In this document: piece by piece, positions 18,801-27,593 of the stretch
Layout of the letters: each line of letters starts with the position of its first letter
Position numbering within the stretch: the first letter of the stretch is position 1
Notes under the pieces: model-generated
The model's input: only the letters and a program-made list of their open reading frames with translations
Databases searched by the model: none
Told to the model about the DNA's origin: nothing
Assembly: GCA_964645005.1 (NCBI GenBank)
Contig: CAZXYS010000005.1
Location: 77,709 to 141,708 of the forward strand
Source of the DNA: CAZXYS01 sp964645005
Lineage (GTDB): Bacteria; Bacteroidota; Ignavibacteria; Kapaibacteriales; UBA2268
Direction: 5' to 3'
DNA: 64,000 bases
Position numbers and translations under genes: made by a program

Positions 18801-19778
18801 ATGAAACGTTTTTTGTGGCTCATGATAGGATTATCTGCAGCAATTATACTTCAACCACTGAACATCTTCGCTCAGAATGATGAATACAAAATGCGTACAG
18901 TCGGTCATCACGACGATGATGTATTGGGCGTATTCGTAAACGAGGATGATACTCAGGTAGCTACCTGCAGTCTGGACGAGACAATTAAAATATGGACGCT
19001 GCCGGATGGAAATCTTTACAGGACATTTAAAGGACACCTCGGACAGGTTAACAATATTTCTTTTTCCGGTAACGACAAATGGCTTGCCAGCGGTTCAAGT
19101 GATCAAACAGTTAGAATTTGGAACGTTGAAACAGGCGAACAAATGGCTGTCCTTAAAGGACACACTGATCAGGTTATCGGAGTCTACTTCAGCCAGGACG
19201 ACAGCAGTACATTCGTTGCCAGCACAAGCTTTGACAAGACCGTCAAACTATGGGACTACCGCTTGGGTCAGGAAATTAAAACTCTCAGAGATCACACCAA
19301 ACCTACCAATAATATTGCTTACAGTTACGATGGCAAATACCTGGCTTCATGCAGCGATGACAAAACTATCAAGATCTGGTCGACCGACTTGACAACCAAA
19401 GAACCGCTGATGACTCTTCTCGGACATGAAGCCCCCGTATTGACCGTCCTCTACAGCTTCGACAGCGAATACCTTATTTCATCTGACCAGGCTGGTTATA
19501 TAAAAGTCTGGAAAATGCCTGAGGGTAAGCTCTTAAGAACTATAAAAGCGCACGATGATCTTATCCAGGATTGTTCCTTTGCCGGAGATAACAGAACTAT
19601 CGTTAGCGCTAGCCTTGATAAGAAAGTTAAATTATGGGACATTTTAACTGGTGAAAATAAAATGAATTTTGACGCCGGCAAGGAAATCTGGTCGGTTGAC
19701 CTGGTTGTTGATGTAAGCATAATAATTCTTGGTTGTGCCGACGGCACTGTTCGTTATCTTGAAAAGGCGGAAAATTAA
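18801..19778 (+). CDS. Exported seven-bladed WD40 propeller protein
   Basis: 325 residues from the ATG at 18801, which has a GAGGT ribosome site and opens directly into a signal peptide (to about residue 25, ending IFAQ). A frame start at 18756 would bury the signal and is rejected. Seven WD40 repeats follow, each with a GH and WD-type pair, for example GHLGQVNNISFS, then SDQTVRIWNVETG, and GHEAPVLTVLYS. They should close into one propeller, outside the cytoplasm. The next gene, an OmpA-like protein, starts 18 bases downstream, so the two are one operon and may bind each other. Exported WD40 proteins of this kind occur in T9SS bacteria. Confidence 0.85.
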   Translation: MKRFLWLMIGLSAAIILQPLNIFAQNDEYKMRTVGHHDDDVLGVFVNEDDTQVATCSLDETIKIWTLPDGNLYRTFKGHLGQVNNISFSGNDKWLASGSSDQTVRIWNVETGEQMAVLKGHTDQVIGVYFSQDDSSTFVASTSFDKTVKLWDYRLGQEIKTLRDHTKPTNNIAYSYDGKYLASCSDDKTIKIWSTDLTTKEPLMTLLGHEAPVLTVLYSFDSEYLISSDQAGYIKVWKMPEGKLLRTIKAHDDLIQDCSFAGDNRTIVSASLDKKVKLWDILTGENKMNFDAGKEIWSVDLVVDVSIIILGCADGTVRYLEKAEN

Positions 19779-19796
19779 AAATCGGAGGTATATATA

Positions 19797-20525
19797 ATGA
19801 TCATCAAAAACAAAAAAAATGTATTTATTCCAATAATGATATTTGCCCTTATTTTAGGGACAGCTTCTTTGAAAGCTCAGTTGGTAGAACCTGTCGTTTC
19901 ACTAACCGGCAGCGTTTTTAATCAGATCACAAAGGAACCTGAAACTGTGTTCCTTATCGTTAAAAATGAAGAAGGTAAGAAAATTTCGGCTGCAAGAAGT
20001 AATTCAACTGAAAATGGCTACTACTATATTACCGGTTTAAAACCTGGCCATACCTACTACATTGAATTGAAGCAAAAGAATTTTATGAATGAAAGACATA
20101 AAATCGAGATTGCTGATACCCGCAAGTACGAAGAAATATCAAAGGACTTTCTCGTTAAGCCATTGAAACAAGGAGCGGAAATAAAATTGCAAGTACCTCC
20201 TTTTGAACTAAATAAATCAAAACTCCGCTATGGTGCGGAATTTCTATTGAAAGACCTGGCTAATACTCTGAAATATAATCATGACGTTAAATTCAAAATA
20301 AAATGCTACCCCGACAGCCCCGGAAATGAGGGTGAAAATCTGAGATTGACCACTGATCGGGCAAAATCTCTTAAAGAGTTTTTTGTGCAAAAAGGAATTG
20401 ATGCCTCCCGCATAACTGTAAAGGGTTCCGCTGTCGTCGACCCGCAAAATCCGCCCCCGAAAGAAAAGCAGGCTAAAGGCAAGCGTTACATCGGTACTTC
20501 CTATATTATCATTCAGGATTTTTGA
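19797..20525 (+). CDS. OmpA-like exported protein with beta-sandwich N-terminus
   Basis: 242 residues, preceded by GGAGG 7 bases upstream. Signal peptide to about residue 27 (ASLKAQ). Residues 30-115 look like a carboxypeptidase-regulatory-type beta sandwich (VSLTGSVFN, ENGYYYITGLKPGHTYYIEL). Residues 125-242 follow the OmpA C-terminal fold: PFELNKSKL in place of the usual start, LTTDRAKSLKEFFVQKGID, then RITVKGSAV. The usual peptidoglycan-binding TD..G..NLR signature is weak, so binding may be lost. It ends with a strong terminator. Confidence 0.8.
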   Translation: MIIKNKKNVFIPIMIFALILGTASLKAQLVEPVVSLTGSVFNQITKEPETVFLIVKNEEGKKISAARSNSTENGYYYITGLKPGHTYYIELKQKNFMNERHKIEIADTRKYEEISKDFLVKPLKQGAEIKLQVPPFELNKSKLRYGAEFLLKDLANTLKYNHDVKFKIKCYPDSPGNEGENLRLTTDRAKSLKEFFVQKGIDASRITVKGSAVVDPQNPPPKEKQAKGKRYIGTSYIIIQDF

Positions 20526-20550
20526 AAATCTTTAATTAATAAAACTATAG

Positions 20551-20593
20551 GGCTGCTTGGATTTATTAAATTCATGCAGCCATTTTTATTTTA
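20551..20593 (+). terminator. Rho-independent terminator of the WD40/OmpA-like operon
   Basis: GGCTGC (20551-20556) pairs with GCAGCC (20576-20581). Inside, GGATTT (20559-20564) pairs with AAATTC (20568-20573) with one wobble, giving a long stem with a small internal loop. A T-rich tract follows from 20583. Confidence 0.85.
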
Positions 20594-20688
20594 GCCAATA
20601 ACAAAAGTTGTTGGGATTTTACAGTATAAATTTTTATTTTAATCCTTTGTAATTTGTAAAATTAGATAACAGGGACTTATTTTTAAAA

Positions 20689-21552
20689 ATGGAAGCTGCG
20701 TCAGGATACCTGATTTCCATTAAAGGATTGCATAAATATTATAATGGCACTCATATCCTTCAGGGAATCGACCTCAACGTTAATTCAGGTGAACTAATCT
20801 CCATCATAGGAAGATCGGGCTGCGGGAAAACTACACTCCTGAGATGTCTCAATTGCCTGGAAATACTTGATTCCGGCTCTATCCACATTGCCGGAATCAC
20901 TCTTAACAGATCTCCCAGACCACAGCAAAAGCACTCGAAGATCGTAAAAAAAGCAAAAGAAATTGGCAAGTCCAAGGACAGCTTTATAGAAAGCAAAGGT
21001 ATAGAAGAGCAAGTCCTCGATGAAGACTTTCAAAGAAAAGCTCATGCAATAAGATTGAGAGTGGGCATGCTTTTTCAGGACCTGAACCTCTTCCCCCATT
21101 TAACTGTCCTGGACAATATCATTATCGGTCCAACAGTGGTTAAGAAAGAAGATAAGGATCAGGCGACCCTTAGAGCTATTCAATTACTTGAGAAAGTTGG
21201 AATGGAAGAATACAGCAAGAGATATCCGTCGGAGCTTTCCGGTGGTCAGGCACAACGTGTAGCTATTGCAAGGGCACTGGCAATGTCGCCCCAGGTCATG
21301 CTGTATGATGAACCAACTTCCGCACTCGATCCCGAGCTCGTAGAGGAAGTCCTCCAGGTTATGCGCAATCTGCACAAAGAAGGAATGACCCAGATAATAG
21401 TTACCCATGCTATGGGATTTGCCCGTAATGCATCCGACAGGGTTATATACATGGAAAACGGAGAAATCGTTGAGATCAGTCCTCCGGAAGAGATATTTAC
21501 TAATCCAAAAGATGACAGAACACGTCAATATTTGAGTATAATATCCGAATAA
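20689..21552 (+). CDS. Polar amino-acid ABC transporter ATP-binding protein with insert
   Basis: 287 residues, about 45 longer than GlnQ-type ATPases. Walker A GRSGCGKT is at 41-48, the Q-loop FQDLNLFPHLTV near 129, the signature LSGGQ at 183-187, Walker B VMLYDE at 203-208 and the switch His at 240. Residues about 74-118 are a Lys-rich insertion between the IAGITL strand and the VGMLFQ strand; family members normally have only a few residues there. It energises uptake with the downstream fused receptor-permease, whose gene starts 4 bases after its stop codon. The substrate is probably a polar amino acid. Confidence 0.93.
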   Translation: MEAASGYLISIKGLHKYYNGTHILQGIDLNVNSGELISIIGRSGCGKTTLLRCLNCLEILDSGSIHIAGITLNRSPRPQQKHSKIVKKAKEIGKSKDSFIESKGIEEQVLDEDFQRKAHAIRLRVGMLFQDLNLFPHLTVLDNIIIGPTVVKKEDKDQATLRAIQLLEKVGMEEYSKRYPSELSGGQAQRVAIARALAMSPQVMLYDEPTSALDPELVEEVLQVMRNLHKEGMTQIIVTHAMGFARNASDRVIYMENGEIVEISPPEEIFTNPKDDRTRQYLSIISE

Positions 21553-21556
21553 GACT

Positions 21557-23101
21557 ATGAAAATAAAAAGATACCTCAATATTTATTTGTCACTTATTAC
21601 AGCCTTTTTTTTATTGTCTACACTGGGTTTATTTTCTCGGGAAAAAGATAAAGAAGAAAAAGAAGTCCTTCGCTGGGCTGCTGACGCTGAGAGCGGAGCT
21701 CCTTATGTATTTGCGGATCCGAAAATCCCCTCCCGGCTTATCGGCTTCGAAGTCGACATTATCAATGAAGTCTGCGACAAACTGGGCATGAAAGGCAAAC
21801 ATGTCCAGAACCAGTGGGATGGGCTCATTCCCGGATTGAAGCGAGGCGATTATGATATCGTCATCAACGGTATCGAAATTACCAGCGACAGAAAAAAGGT
21901 TGTCAATTTCTCCCTCCCCTATTACTTAACCTATCAACAGCTCGTTATTCGTAGTGGTCAGAAAGGCATCCAGACAATGTCCGATCTCGTTGGCAAAAAA
22001 GTCGGCACCCTTAAGGCTTCCCTTGCAGAAAGAATGCTCCGAGCCGAAGGCGGCATTAATGTCAGAACATACGACAGCGAGCAAAACTCATATCAGGACC
22101 TTAAAAACGGCAGACTCGATGCCGTACTTATAGATGAACCCGTAGCAAAATATTACGCCGGCTGGAATCCCGAACTCGAACTGGTCGGGCAGCCCATCGG
22201 CGAAGTTTCTTACGGGATAGTCGTTCCAAAAGAAGACACGCTGCTGCTTAAGAGAATAAACGAAGCACTCAGGGAAATAGCGCAAAGCGGCAGACTGCGC
22301 GAAATCCTCGAACAGTGGAATATGTGGAACCACATGATGGCATCATACCTTGATGACCAAACAGAATCAAACGTAGCCCCTAAAAAATATCATCGCTTTC
22401 TTGAATCTCAGGGCAAAGAAACCACCCTGAAAATGCTTATTAACAGGTACATAAATTTTATGCCTGACGTGGGTACTGCCGCTATGGTTACCTTGTCATT
22501 ATCGATATTAGCAATGGTATTGGCTGTTGTGCTCGGGTTAACCATTGCCCTTCTAAGAGTTTACGCCCCAAAACCAATTTCGATGCTCGCTGTTTTGTTT
22601 ATCGAATTTATTCGCGGCACGCCGCTATTGATACAACTATTCTTCATATTCTATGCTCTGCCTTCCATTGGAGTCAATTTAAATCCGTTCATTGCCGGAG
22701 TATTAGGACTTGGCATCAATTACGCCGCCTATGAAGCCGAAGTCTATCGCGCAGGGCTTTTCTCTGTTCCGCGCGGGCAAATGGAAGCCGCCATATCCCT
22801 GGGAATGAGACGCAGAGATGCCCTTCGCCATATCATCATACCTCAGGCAATAAGGCTTGTCATTCCCCCTACAACTAATGACTTCATTTCACTATTGAAG
22901 GATTCTTCGCTTGTTGCAGTTATCACATTGGTAGAACTGACAAAATTATACTTCAACCTCGCCTCCACTTATTATGACTATATTGGCACCGGTTTGATCA
23001 TTGCAGCCGTATATTTATTGCTGGGATTGCCATTCGTACAAATGTCAAAACATGTAGAAAAGAAATTTTCTCTCGATAAAAAGATAGAAGGCAAAAGATA
23101 A
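21557..23101 (+). CDS. Fused substrate-binding protein and permease, amino-acid ABC importer
   Basis: 514 residues. A signal-like hydrophobic segment covers residues 8-24. Residues about 33-275 are a type 3 solute-binding domain: VLRWAADAESGAPY, GFEVDIINEVCDKL, QNQWDGLIPGLKRGDYD, LVGKKVGTLK, AVLIDEPVA. Residues about 300-510 are a His/Glu/Arg-type permease with several transmembrane helices, IEFIRGTPLLIQLFF and the EAA loop GQMEAAISLGMRRRDALRHI. This fused arrangement removes the need for a free periplasmic receptor. It is an operon with the ATPase, so a complete importer is encoded by two genes. Confidence 0.93.
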   Translation: MKIKRYLNIYLSLITAFFLLSTLGLFSREKDKEEKEVLRWAADAESGAPYVFADPKIPSRLIGFEVDIINEVCDKLGMKGKHVQNQWDGLIPGLKRGDYDIVINGIEITSDRKKVVNFSLPYYLTYQQLVIRSGQKGIQTMSDLVGKKVGTLKASLAERMLRAEGGINVRTYDSEQNSYQDLKNGRLDAVLIDEPVAKYYAGWNPELELVGQPIGEVSYGIVVPKEDTLLLKRINEALREIAQSGRLREILEQWNMWNHMMASYLDDQTESNVAPKKYHRFLESQGKETTLKMLINRYINFMPDVGTAAMVTLSLSILAMVLAVVLGLTIALLRVYAPKPISMLAVLFIEFIRGTPLLIQLFFIFYALPSIGVNLNPFIAGVLGLGINYAAYEAEVYRAGLFSVPRGQMEAAISLGMRRRDALRHIIIPQAIRLVIPPTTNDFISLLKDSSLVAVITLVELTKLYFNLASTYYDYIGTGLIIAAVYLLLGLPFVQMSKHVEKKFSLDKKIEGKR

Positions 23102-23171
23102 TTGCCTTAATTACGTTTAATAACAAGATATTTAAAATTTTTCAAAGGTCACTAATTTTTTGAGGATTGAT

Positions 23172-24581
23172 ATGAGATTAGCGATAATTTTGGGGATAGC
23201 AATACTTTTTAACACCGGACTTGTGCTCTCCCAATCTAAGGAAGAAGACGATCAGCCCAGACGAATTCGCCGCTTACAAAGCAGAGACGTCGAAGAAGGC
23301 AGGACAACCAGACCCATTAAACGACCACCTCTGAAAACAAGAACTTATGAAAGCTTTGATGAAGCCTTGAAAGATGCCGAAAGCCTTAAAAGACTTCTTC
23401 TTAGATCAAAAAACATTACTGACATACCTGCAGCAATTTCTCAGTTCAAAAAACTGGAATATCTGGACTTATCATATAATAACATATCCTCGCTGCCCCA
23501 GCAAATTTCGGAGCTTTCCAATCTGAAAACACTGAAAATATCGAATAATCAATTTACCGAAGCTCCGGCTATACTGGAATCTCTAACATCTCTCCAGGTG
23601 ATGGATCTATCCAAAAACCAAATTACTGAATTTAAGGCAGATCTATCTAAATTGGAAAAACTCCAGGTACTTTATCTATCTGAAAATGGGCTTCAAACCG
23701 TGCCAGAAAATTTTGAGGATTTCACAAGCCTATCTCACCTATATCTTGGAAGTAATGCTTTCACAACAATACCAGAGCCCGTTTTTGAAATTGAATCTCT
23801 TAAGAATCTCGATCTTGGAGGCAACCAACTCGAAACCCTCCCTGAAGAAATCGAAGAATTCGATAATATAGAAACTCTTCTCTTGGGTAGAAATAAATTA
23901 ACAAAGTTACCTGAAAAAATCGGTAAATTAAACTCGCTAAAGCTGCTTGATCTTCAGTATAACAAACTGGATACTATCCCAAAGGGATTCACAGAACTCG
24001 CAAATCTCAAAATATTACGTTTAAGCAATAATAAAATCACCTATCTTCCTAATAAATTAGATAAACTGAAAAATCTCCAAATCCTTGATTTTTCTAACAA
24101 TGAAGCTGACACGATACCATCGGGCTTTGTAAATATTAAATCTCTTCAAAATTTAGATCTCTCGGATAACAAAATGGTTATTTTTCCTGAGGGCATTGAA
24201 GAGCTTGTAAATCTCGAAAAGTTGAATTTAAAAAATAATCTATTTGAAGAGTTCCCAAAAGATATTTTGAAATTGGAAAATCTCAAATTCCTCGATTTGA
24301 GTAATAATCAGATTGATTCTATCCCATCGGATATCAACAAATTGAAATCCCTTGTCCATCTGAAAATGTCCGGAAATAAAATATCATCCGTACCCGAACA
24401 AATAGCCGAACTCGAAAACTGCAGAGCACTTATGTTAGCTCACAATCAATTAACCACCCTCCCTGAAAAAATAAAGAATTTATCTAATTTGAGAACAGTT
24501 AACCTCAGAGATAATCGTATACCCGACGAAGAAAAAGAAAAATTGAGAGAATTATTAACCGGCGCAAGAATATCATTTTAA
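23172..24581 (+). CDS. Exported leucine-rich-repeat protein
   Basis: 469 residues from the ATG at 23172, which has TGAGGA just upstream; a TTG at 23160 is less likely. Signal peptide to about residue 21 (LVLSQ). A basic segment (about 30-60) leads into roughly seventeen 23-residue leucine-rich repeats of the pattern LxxLxxLxLSxNxITxLPxxI, covering about residues 75-460. Such repeats form a curved binding solenoid. No sorting domain, transmembrane anchor or catalytic domain follows, so it is probably periplasmic or secreted by another route. The partner is unknown. It is the small-repeat type common in FCB bacteria. Confidence 0.88.
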   Translation: MRLAIILGIAILFNTGLVLSQSKEEDDQPRRIRRLQSRDVEEGRTTRPIKRPPLKTRTYESFDEALKDAESLKRLLLRSKNITDIPAAISQFKKLEYLDLSYNNISSLPQQISELSNLKTLKISNNQFTEAPAILESLTSLQVMDLSKNQITEFKADLSKLEKLQVLYLSENGLQTVPENFEDFTSLSHLYLGSNAFTTIPEPVFEIESLKNLDLGGNQLETLPEEIEEFDNIETLLLGRNKLTKLPEKIGKLNSLKLLDLQYNKLDTIPKGFTELANLKILRLSNNKITYLPNKLDKLKNLQILDFSNNEADTIPSGFVNIKSLQNLDLSDNKMVIFPEGIEELVNLEKLNLKNNLFEEFPKDILKLENLKFLDLSNNQIDSIPSDINKLKSLVHLKMSGNKISSVPEQIAELENCRALMLAHNQLTTLPEKIKNLSNLRTVNLRDNRIPDEEKEKLRELLTGARISF

Positions 24582-24801
24582 TTTAAATATCACTGAATAT
24601 TTATCTTAATGTTTCGTCACGAATCATGTAATATTTAGTTGTGTAAAATTTGTGTTTTTGACATAGCTAAATATATTGTTATATTTGTATTCTATTATTT
24701 TTTAGAACTAATTTATTATGGAAACTATGTTCAATGACAATAGATTGGGTAAGGTAGAAAAAGGACTGGATGTAATTAACTGCGCTTGCGAGGTGGAAGC
24801 G

Positions 24802-25644
24802 ATGGAAACTGGAAGGAAAAATAAGGACGAACTCAATGCATTTATCAGCCGTAGAGTGGACATCTCATCAGATCTTATGATCATTGATATTGTACCCGAC
24901 GGATGGGAACTACCCGATTTCACTCCTGGACAGTACGCTACCATCGGACTCCCAAAATCAGCAAAATCCTTCCGTCAGAACAAGATGAGCATGCTGCCGG
25001 TAATAAATGACGAGAATAAAAAAATGGTAAAGCGCCCCTATTCAATAGCTTCAGGCTCAAAAAACAAACACAGCCTGGAAATATATCTCAAGCTTGTGGA
25101 AGACGGCACCCTGACACCAAAATTATGGAATCTAAAAGCCGGCGATCGCGTTTGGCTTTCACCGCGTATAAAAGGAAAATTTACACTTGATGACGTACCT
25201 GTAGAAAAGAACATACTCCTCGCAGCGCGCGGCACCGGCGTTGCTCCATACATCAGCATGCTCCGAACTATTACGCTCAGATATGAAGCCAGAAATATAG
25301 CTGTCATTCACAGTGCTCGACATTCTTACGACCTTGCCTACCGTTCCGAATTAGAAACCCTCGAAAAAGAATGCGACAATTTCTCTTATATACCTGTACT
25401 AAGCAAGCCCAACCAGGAACCCCTAAAATGGCATGGTCATTCCGGCTACGTACAGAAATTATGGACTGAAAGAGTAGTCCATGAAAAATGGAATTCGGAA
25501 ATCACTCCGAAAAACACACATATTTTCCTGTGTGGAAATCCAAAGATGATAAATGACATGACAGAAGTCCTCGAAGCTGAAGGCTTCGTCAAACATAAAA
25601 ACTGGAAGAAGCCAGGGAGCATCCATCTGGAGAAATACTGGTAA
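24802..25644 (+). CDS. Ferredoxin/flavodoxin-NADP reductase-like oxidoreductase
   Basis: 280 residues from the ATG at 24802, chosen because GAGGTGG lies 5 bases upstream; the frame continues to an ATG at 24718 that lacks a ribosome site, giving 308 residues. The FAD domain has the RPYSIAS motif (Arg-x-Tyr-Ser) and the NAD(P) domain has LAARGTGVAPYISML and HSARHSYDLAYRSEL. HIFLCGNPKMIND matches the C-terminal nucleotide-binding block, and the protein ends in a bulky residue pair (YW). It probably exchanges electrons between NADPH and ferredoxin or flavodoxin in the cytoplasm. No ferredoxin gene is adjacent. Confidence 0.88.
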   Translation: METGRKNKDELNAFISRRVDISSDLMIIDIVPDGWELPDFTPGQYATIGLPKSAKSFRQNKMSMLPVINDENKKMVKRPYSIASGSKNKHSLEIYLKLVEDGTLTPKLWNLKAGDRVWLSPRIKGKFTLDDVPVEKNILLAARGTGVAPYISMLRTITLRYEARNIAVIHSARHSYDLAYRSELETLEKECDNFSYIPVLSKPNQEPLKWHGHSGYVQKLWTERVVHEKWNSEITPKNTHIFLCGNPKMINDMTEVLEAEGFVKHKNWKKPGSIHLEKYW

Positions 25645-25756
25645 GCCATTTGGCAAAAGGTAACAGGCTGCTGGTCACAGGCTGAAGAAGAGAAAATTAA
25701 TCCCGGTTTTTGCATTAACATCTATCAAAATAAATACCTTAATTCTAAGAAAATAA

Positions 25757-25817
25757 CCACCCCTTCTTTTCCCCTCCTTAGTAAAGAGGGAGTGAAGCCG
25801 AAGGCTTTACGGGGTGG
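25757..25817. repeat. Dispersed hairpin repeat (CCACCCC...GGGGTGG)
   Basis: CCACCCC (25757-25763) is inverted as GGGGTGG (25811-25817). Inside lie CCTCCTT and AAAGAGGG, and the small palindrome AAGCCGAAGGCTT. This layout, CCACCCC...CTCCTTNNNAAGGAGGG...GGGGTGG, is a common intergenic repeat pattern in FCB genomes as I recall. Confidence 0.6.
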
Positions 25818-25963
25818 CTCTTCTATTTCTTGAACTGTTTCAAGTTAATTGTTGTGATGGATTCTATTGAAATATGCGGGTTTATTATAAAATCTGATAA
25901 ATAAATGAAGATTGGCGAATGAAGAAATAACGGAATAGGGTTTGCTAATTAGTTTATTAACAG

Positions 25964-26041
25964 TTATTTGACAATCACCAATCTTCTGGTTTTCATATTT
26001 GTCGGCGTTTGAAGCATCAAGATATATGTGCCGGACAAAAT
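25964..26041 (-). pseudogene. Relic of a T9SS type A C-terminal sorting domain
   Basis: Read on the minus strand, 26041 to 25964 gives 25 codons and a TAA stop. The translation includes ILSGTYILMLQTPTN and then a basic end, MKTRRLVIVK, which is the classic end of a type A sorting domain. The codon immediately upstream is TGA and no start codon or longer frame is present, so the rest of the gene has been lost or frameshifted. Confidence 0.6.
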
Positions 26042-26305
26042 TCATCTGTATTCATATTTATAATAAGCTTTTTATTACATGACACATGAGATTGTAAAAG
26101 GTCTCAGAATTTTTTAATTATCCAAAAATTTGAATATACCTTTTGAATTAAATGGATTATTTATGGTATGAAAATAATAAAAGAAGTTTTTATTAAAATT
26201 AAATGAAAATAAAATTATTTATTTATTAAAATTTCTTGACTTTATATTAATTTTTGTGTAACTTTGAAAAGTGTTTATTATGAATAAAAATTATGATAAA
26301 GGATC

Positions 26306-27394
26306 ATGAAGCACATTTCTTCAATATTACTGGCAATTTTAATTGTGGCTTTCCCACTTAAAAGCCAAACAGTTGAGGAAAACCTGAAAGTTATCATCAA
26401 TGTGAAAGATGAGATGAAGCATCCCGTGGCACACACTGATTTCAAGATTAAAAATATTGCCAGTGAAAAAGAATATGATGCTTCGACAAATGAAGAAGGT
26501 GTTCATGAGGTCGAGCTAAAAAAAGGAGATATGCATCAGGTGACTTTCAGTGAGAAAAATCAGGAAATCTCCTATAGTTTCAGAGTGCCGAACAAAAACA
26601 GACTTGAATCTTACAGTCTGGTCTGCAGACTTCCGGTCAATATAAGCGGCAAAGAAGCGGCTGAATTTGATTTAAATGGAAAAAAACCGCAGGAAAAAGA
26701 GATATCAGTGATATTACAGAATCAAGAAGGGAAATTGCTGAAAGAACACGATTTTAAATTATTCGGGGATGACAGTACGCTTATAGATAATTTGAGAACT
26801 GATCCGCATGGCAGAACTGAAATAAAACTCATGGAAGCTCAGAGATATTTTGTTACGACACGAGTATATGGCGAAGAATACATGGATGATTTCATTATCG
26901 ATCCTGATGCTGATATTTATACATATCGTTTGCTCCTTCCTTTCTCAAGGCAGCATCATCCGGATGATCCCTGGAATAAGGCAATGGAAAATGTTTCTTA
27001 CGGGAAAAAGATGCCCTCAGATTCCCCTATGAAAACGGGAGGAAAATATAAACGCTCTTTCGTCCTGAGGGATGTGCATTTTGCATCAGGTAGTTATGAG
27101 ATTACACCGAAATCATATCCGTCTCTCGATCGCTTTGCGGAGAAAATGATCGCAAATCCGGATATGATAGTAGAAATAGCAGGACACACAGACAGGGTAG
27201 GTACAAACGAAAACAATATGGTGCTCTCACAAAACAGAGCTGAAGCGATTGTGAATTATCTCGTTGACAAGGGAGTTGAAAGACATCGCATGACTCCTGT
27301 TGGATACGGCGAAGAACAACCGATAGCAACTAACGAAACTGCGGCGGGACGCGCTAAGAACAGAAGAAGCGAAGTCAGAGTAATCGATGAATAA
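26306..27394 (+). CDS. OmpA-family protein, peptidoglycan-binding C-terminus
   Basis: 362 residues. The ATG has AAAGGA just upstream. A signal peptide covers about residues 1-20 (FPLKSQ). Residues about 25-225 contain two Ig-like or carboxypeptidase-regulatory-type beta domains. Residues about 250-362 are a typical OmpA C-terminal domain: VHFASGSYEITPKSYPSLDR, EIAGHTDRVGTNENN, LSQNRAEAIVNYLVDKG, then GYGEEQPIATN and RAKNRRSEVRV, including the Asp and Arg that bind diaminopimelate in peptidoglycan. It links peptidoglycan to the envelope. The transcript probably ends at the hairpin at 27471-27492. Confidence 0.9.
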   Translation: MKHISSILLAILIVAFPLKSQTVEENLKVIINVKDEMKHPVAHTDFKIKNIASEKEYDASTNEEGVHEVELKKGDMHQVTFSEKNQEISYSFRVPNKNRLESYSLVCRLPVNISGKEAAEFDLNGKKPQEKEISVILQNQEGKLLKEHDFKLFGDDSTLIDNLRTDPHGRTEIKLMEAQRYFVTTRVYGEEYMDDFIIDPDADIYTYRLLLPFSRQHHPDDPWNKAMENVSYGKKMPSDSPMKTGGKYKRSFVLRDVHFASGSYEITPKSYPSLDRFAEKMIANPDMIVEIAGHTDRVGTNENNMVLSQNRAEAIVNYLVDKGVERHRMTPVGYGEEQPIATNETAAGRAKNRRSEVRVIDE

Positions 27395-27419
27395 TTTTCT
27401 ATTACCAGCTTAGGGGGGG

Positions 27420-27502
27420 ATTGATTACGTTTATCGTAATTCAATTGAAGCCGGTTCGACTCCGGCAGACAGCGCCGAAAATTTTCGGCGCTTCTTTTTT
27501 TT
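27420..27502 (+). ncRNA. Candidate structured RNA with a tRNA T-arm-like hairpin
   Basis: Three hairpins follow the OmpA gene. The first pairs 27420-27429 with 27435-27445 with one bulge. The second is GCCGG TTCGACT CCGGC (27450-27466), exactly a 5-bp stem and 7-base loop like a tRNA T-arm. The third is the terminator. The sequence after the T-arm (AGACAGC) has no complementary acceptor strand upstream, so this is not a whole tRNA. It may be a tRNA or tmRNA relic, an attachment scar, or a small RNA. Confidence 0.35.
27471..27502 (+). terminator. Rho-independent terminator after the OmpA gene
   Basis: AGCGCCGAAAA (27471-27481) and its exact complement TTTTCGGCGCT (27482-27492) make a 22-base perfect palindrome, followed by TC and eight T residues. 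It is GC-rich at the base, as expected for a strong terminator. Confidence 0.9.
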
Positions 27503-27593
27503 ATCATGCTAAACAAATTTTTAATTCTCGATGAATATTCATATTTTTGTGTCGAATTTACCAAAATGACTATTAAAAAATCTGATCCGGAGA

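Larger units (their letters stand above)
25645..26305. other. Intergenic region with repeats and a decayed T9SS tail
   Basis: 661 bases without an intact gene. It holds a hairpin repeat (25757-25817), the relic of a T9SS C-terminus on the minus strand (25964-26041), and AT-rich DNA leading to the OmpA gene. Nothing recognisable was seen in 26042-26280. Confidence 0.6.

Noticed and set aside
24718..24801. Extra N-terminal residues of the reductase
   Set aside because: The upstream ATG lacks a ribosome site whereas the ATG at 24802 has GAGGTGG at the right distance; kept only as an alternative.
27420..27476. A complete tRNA at the T-arm-like hairpin
   Set aside because: No acceptor or anticodon arm is present upstream and the 3' end lacks CCA, so only a T-arm-like hairpin is supported.
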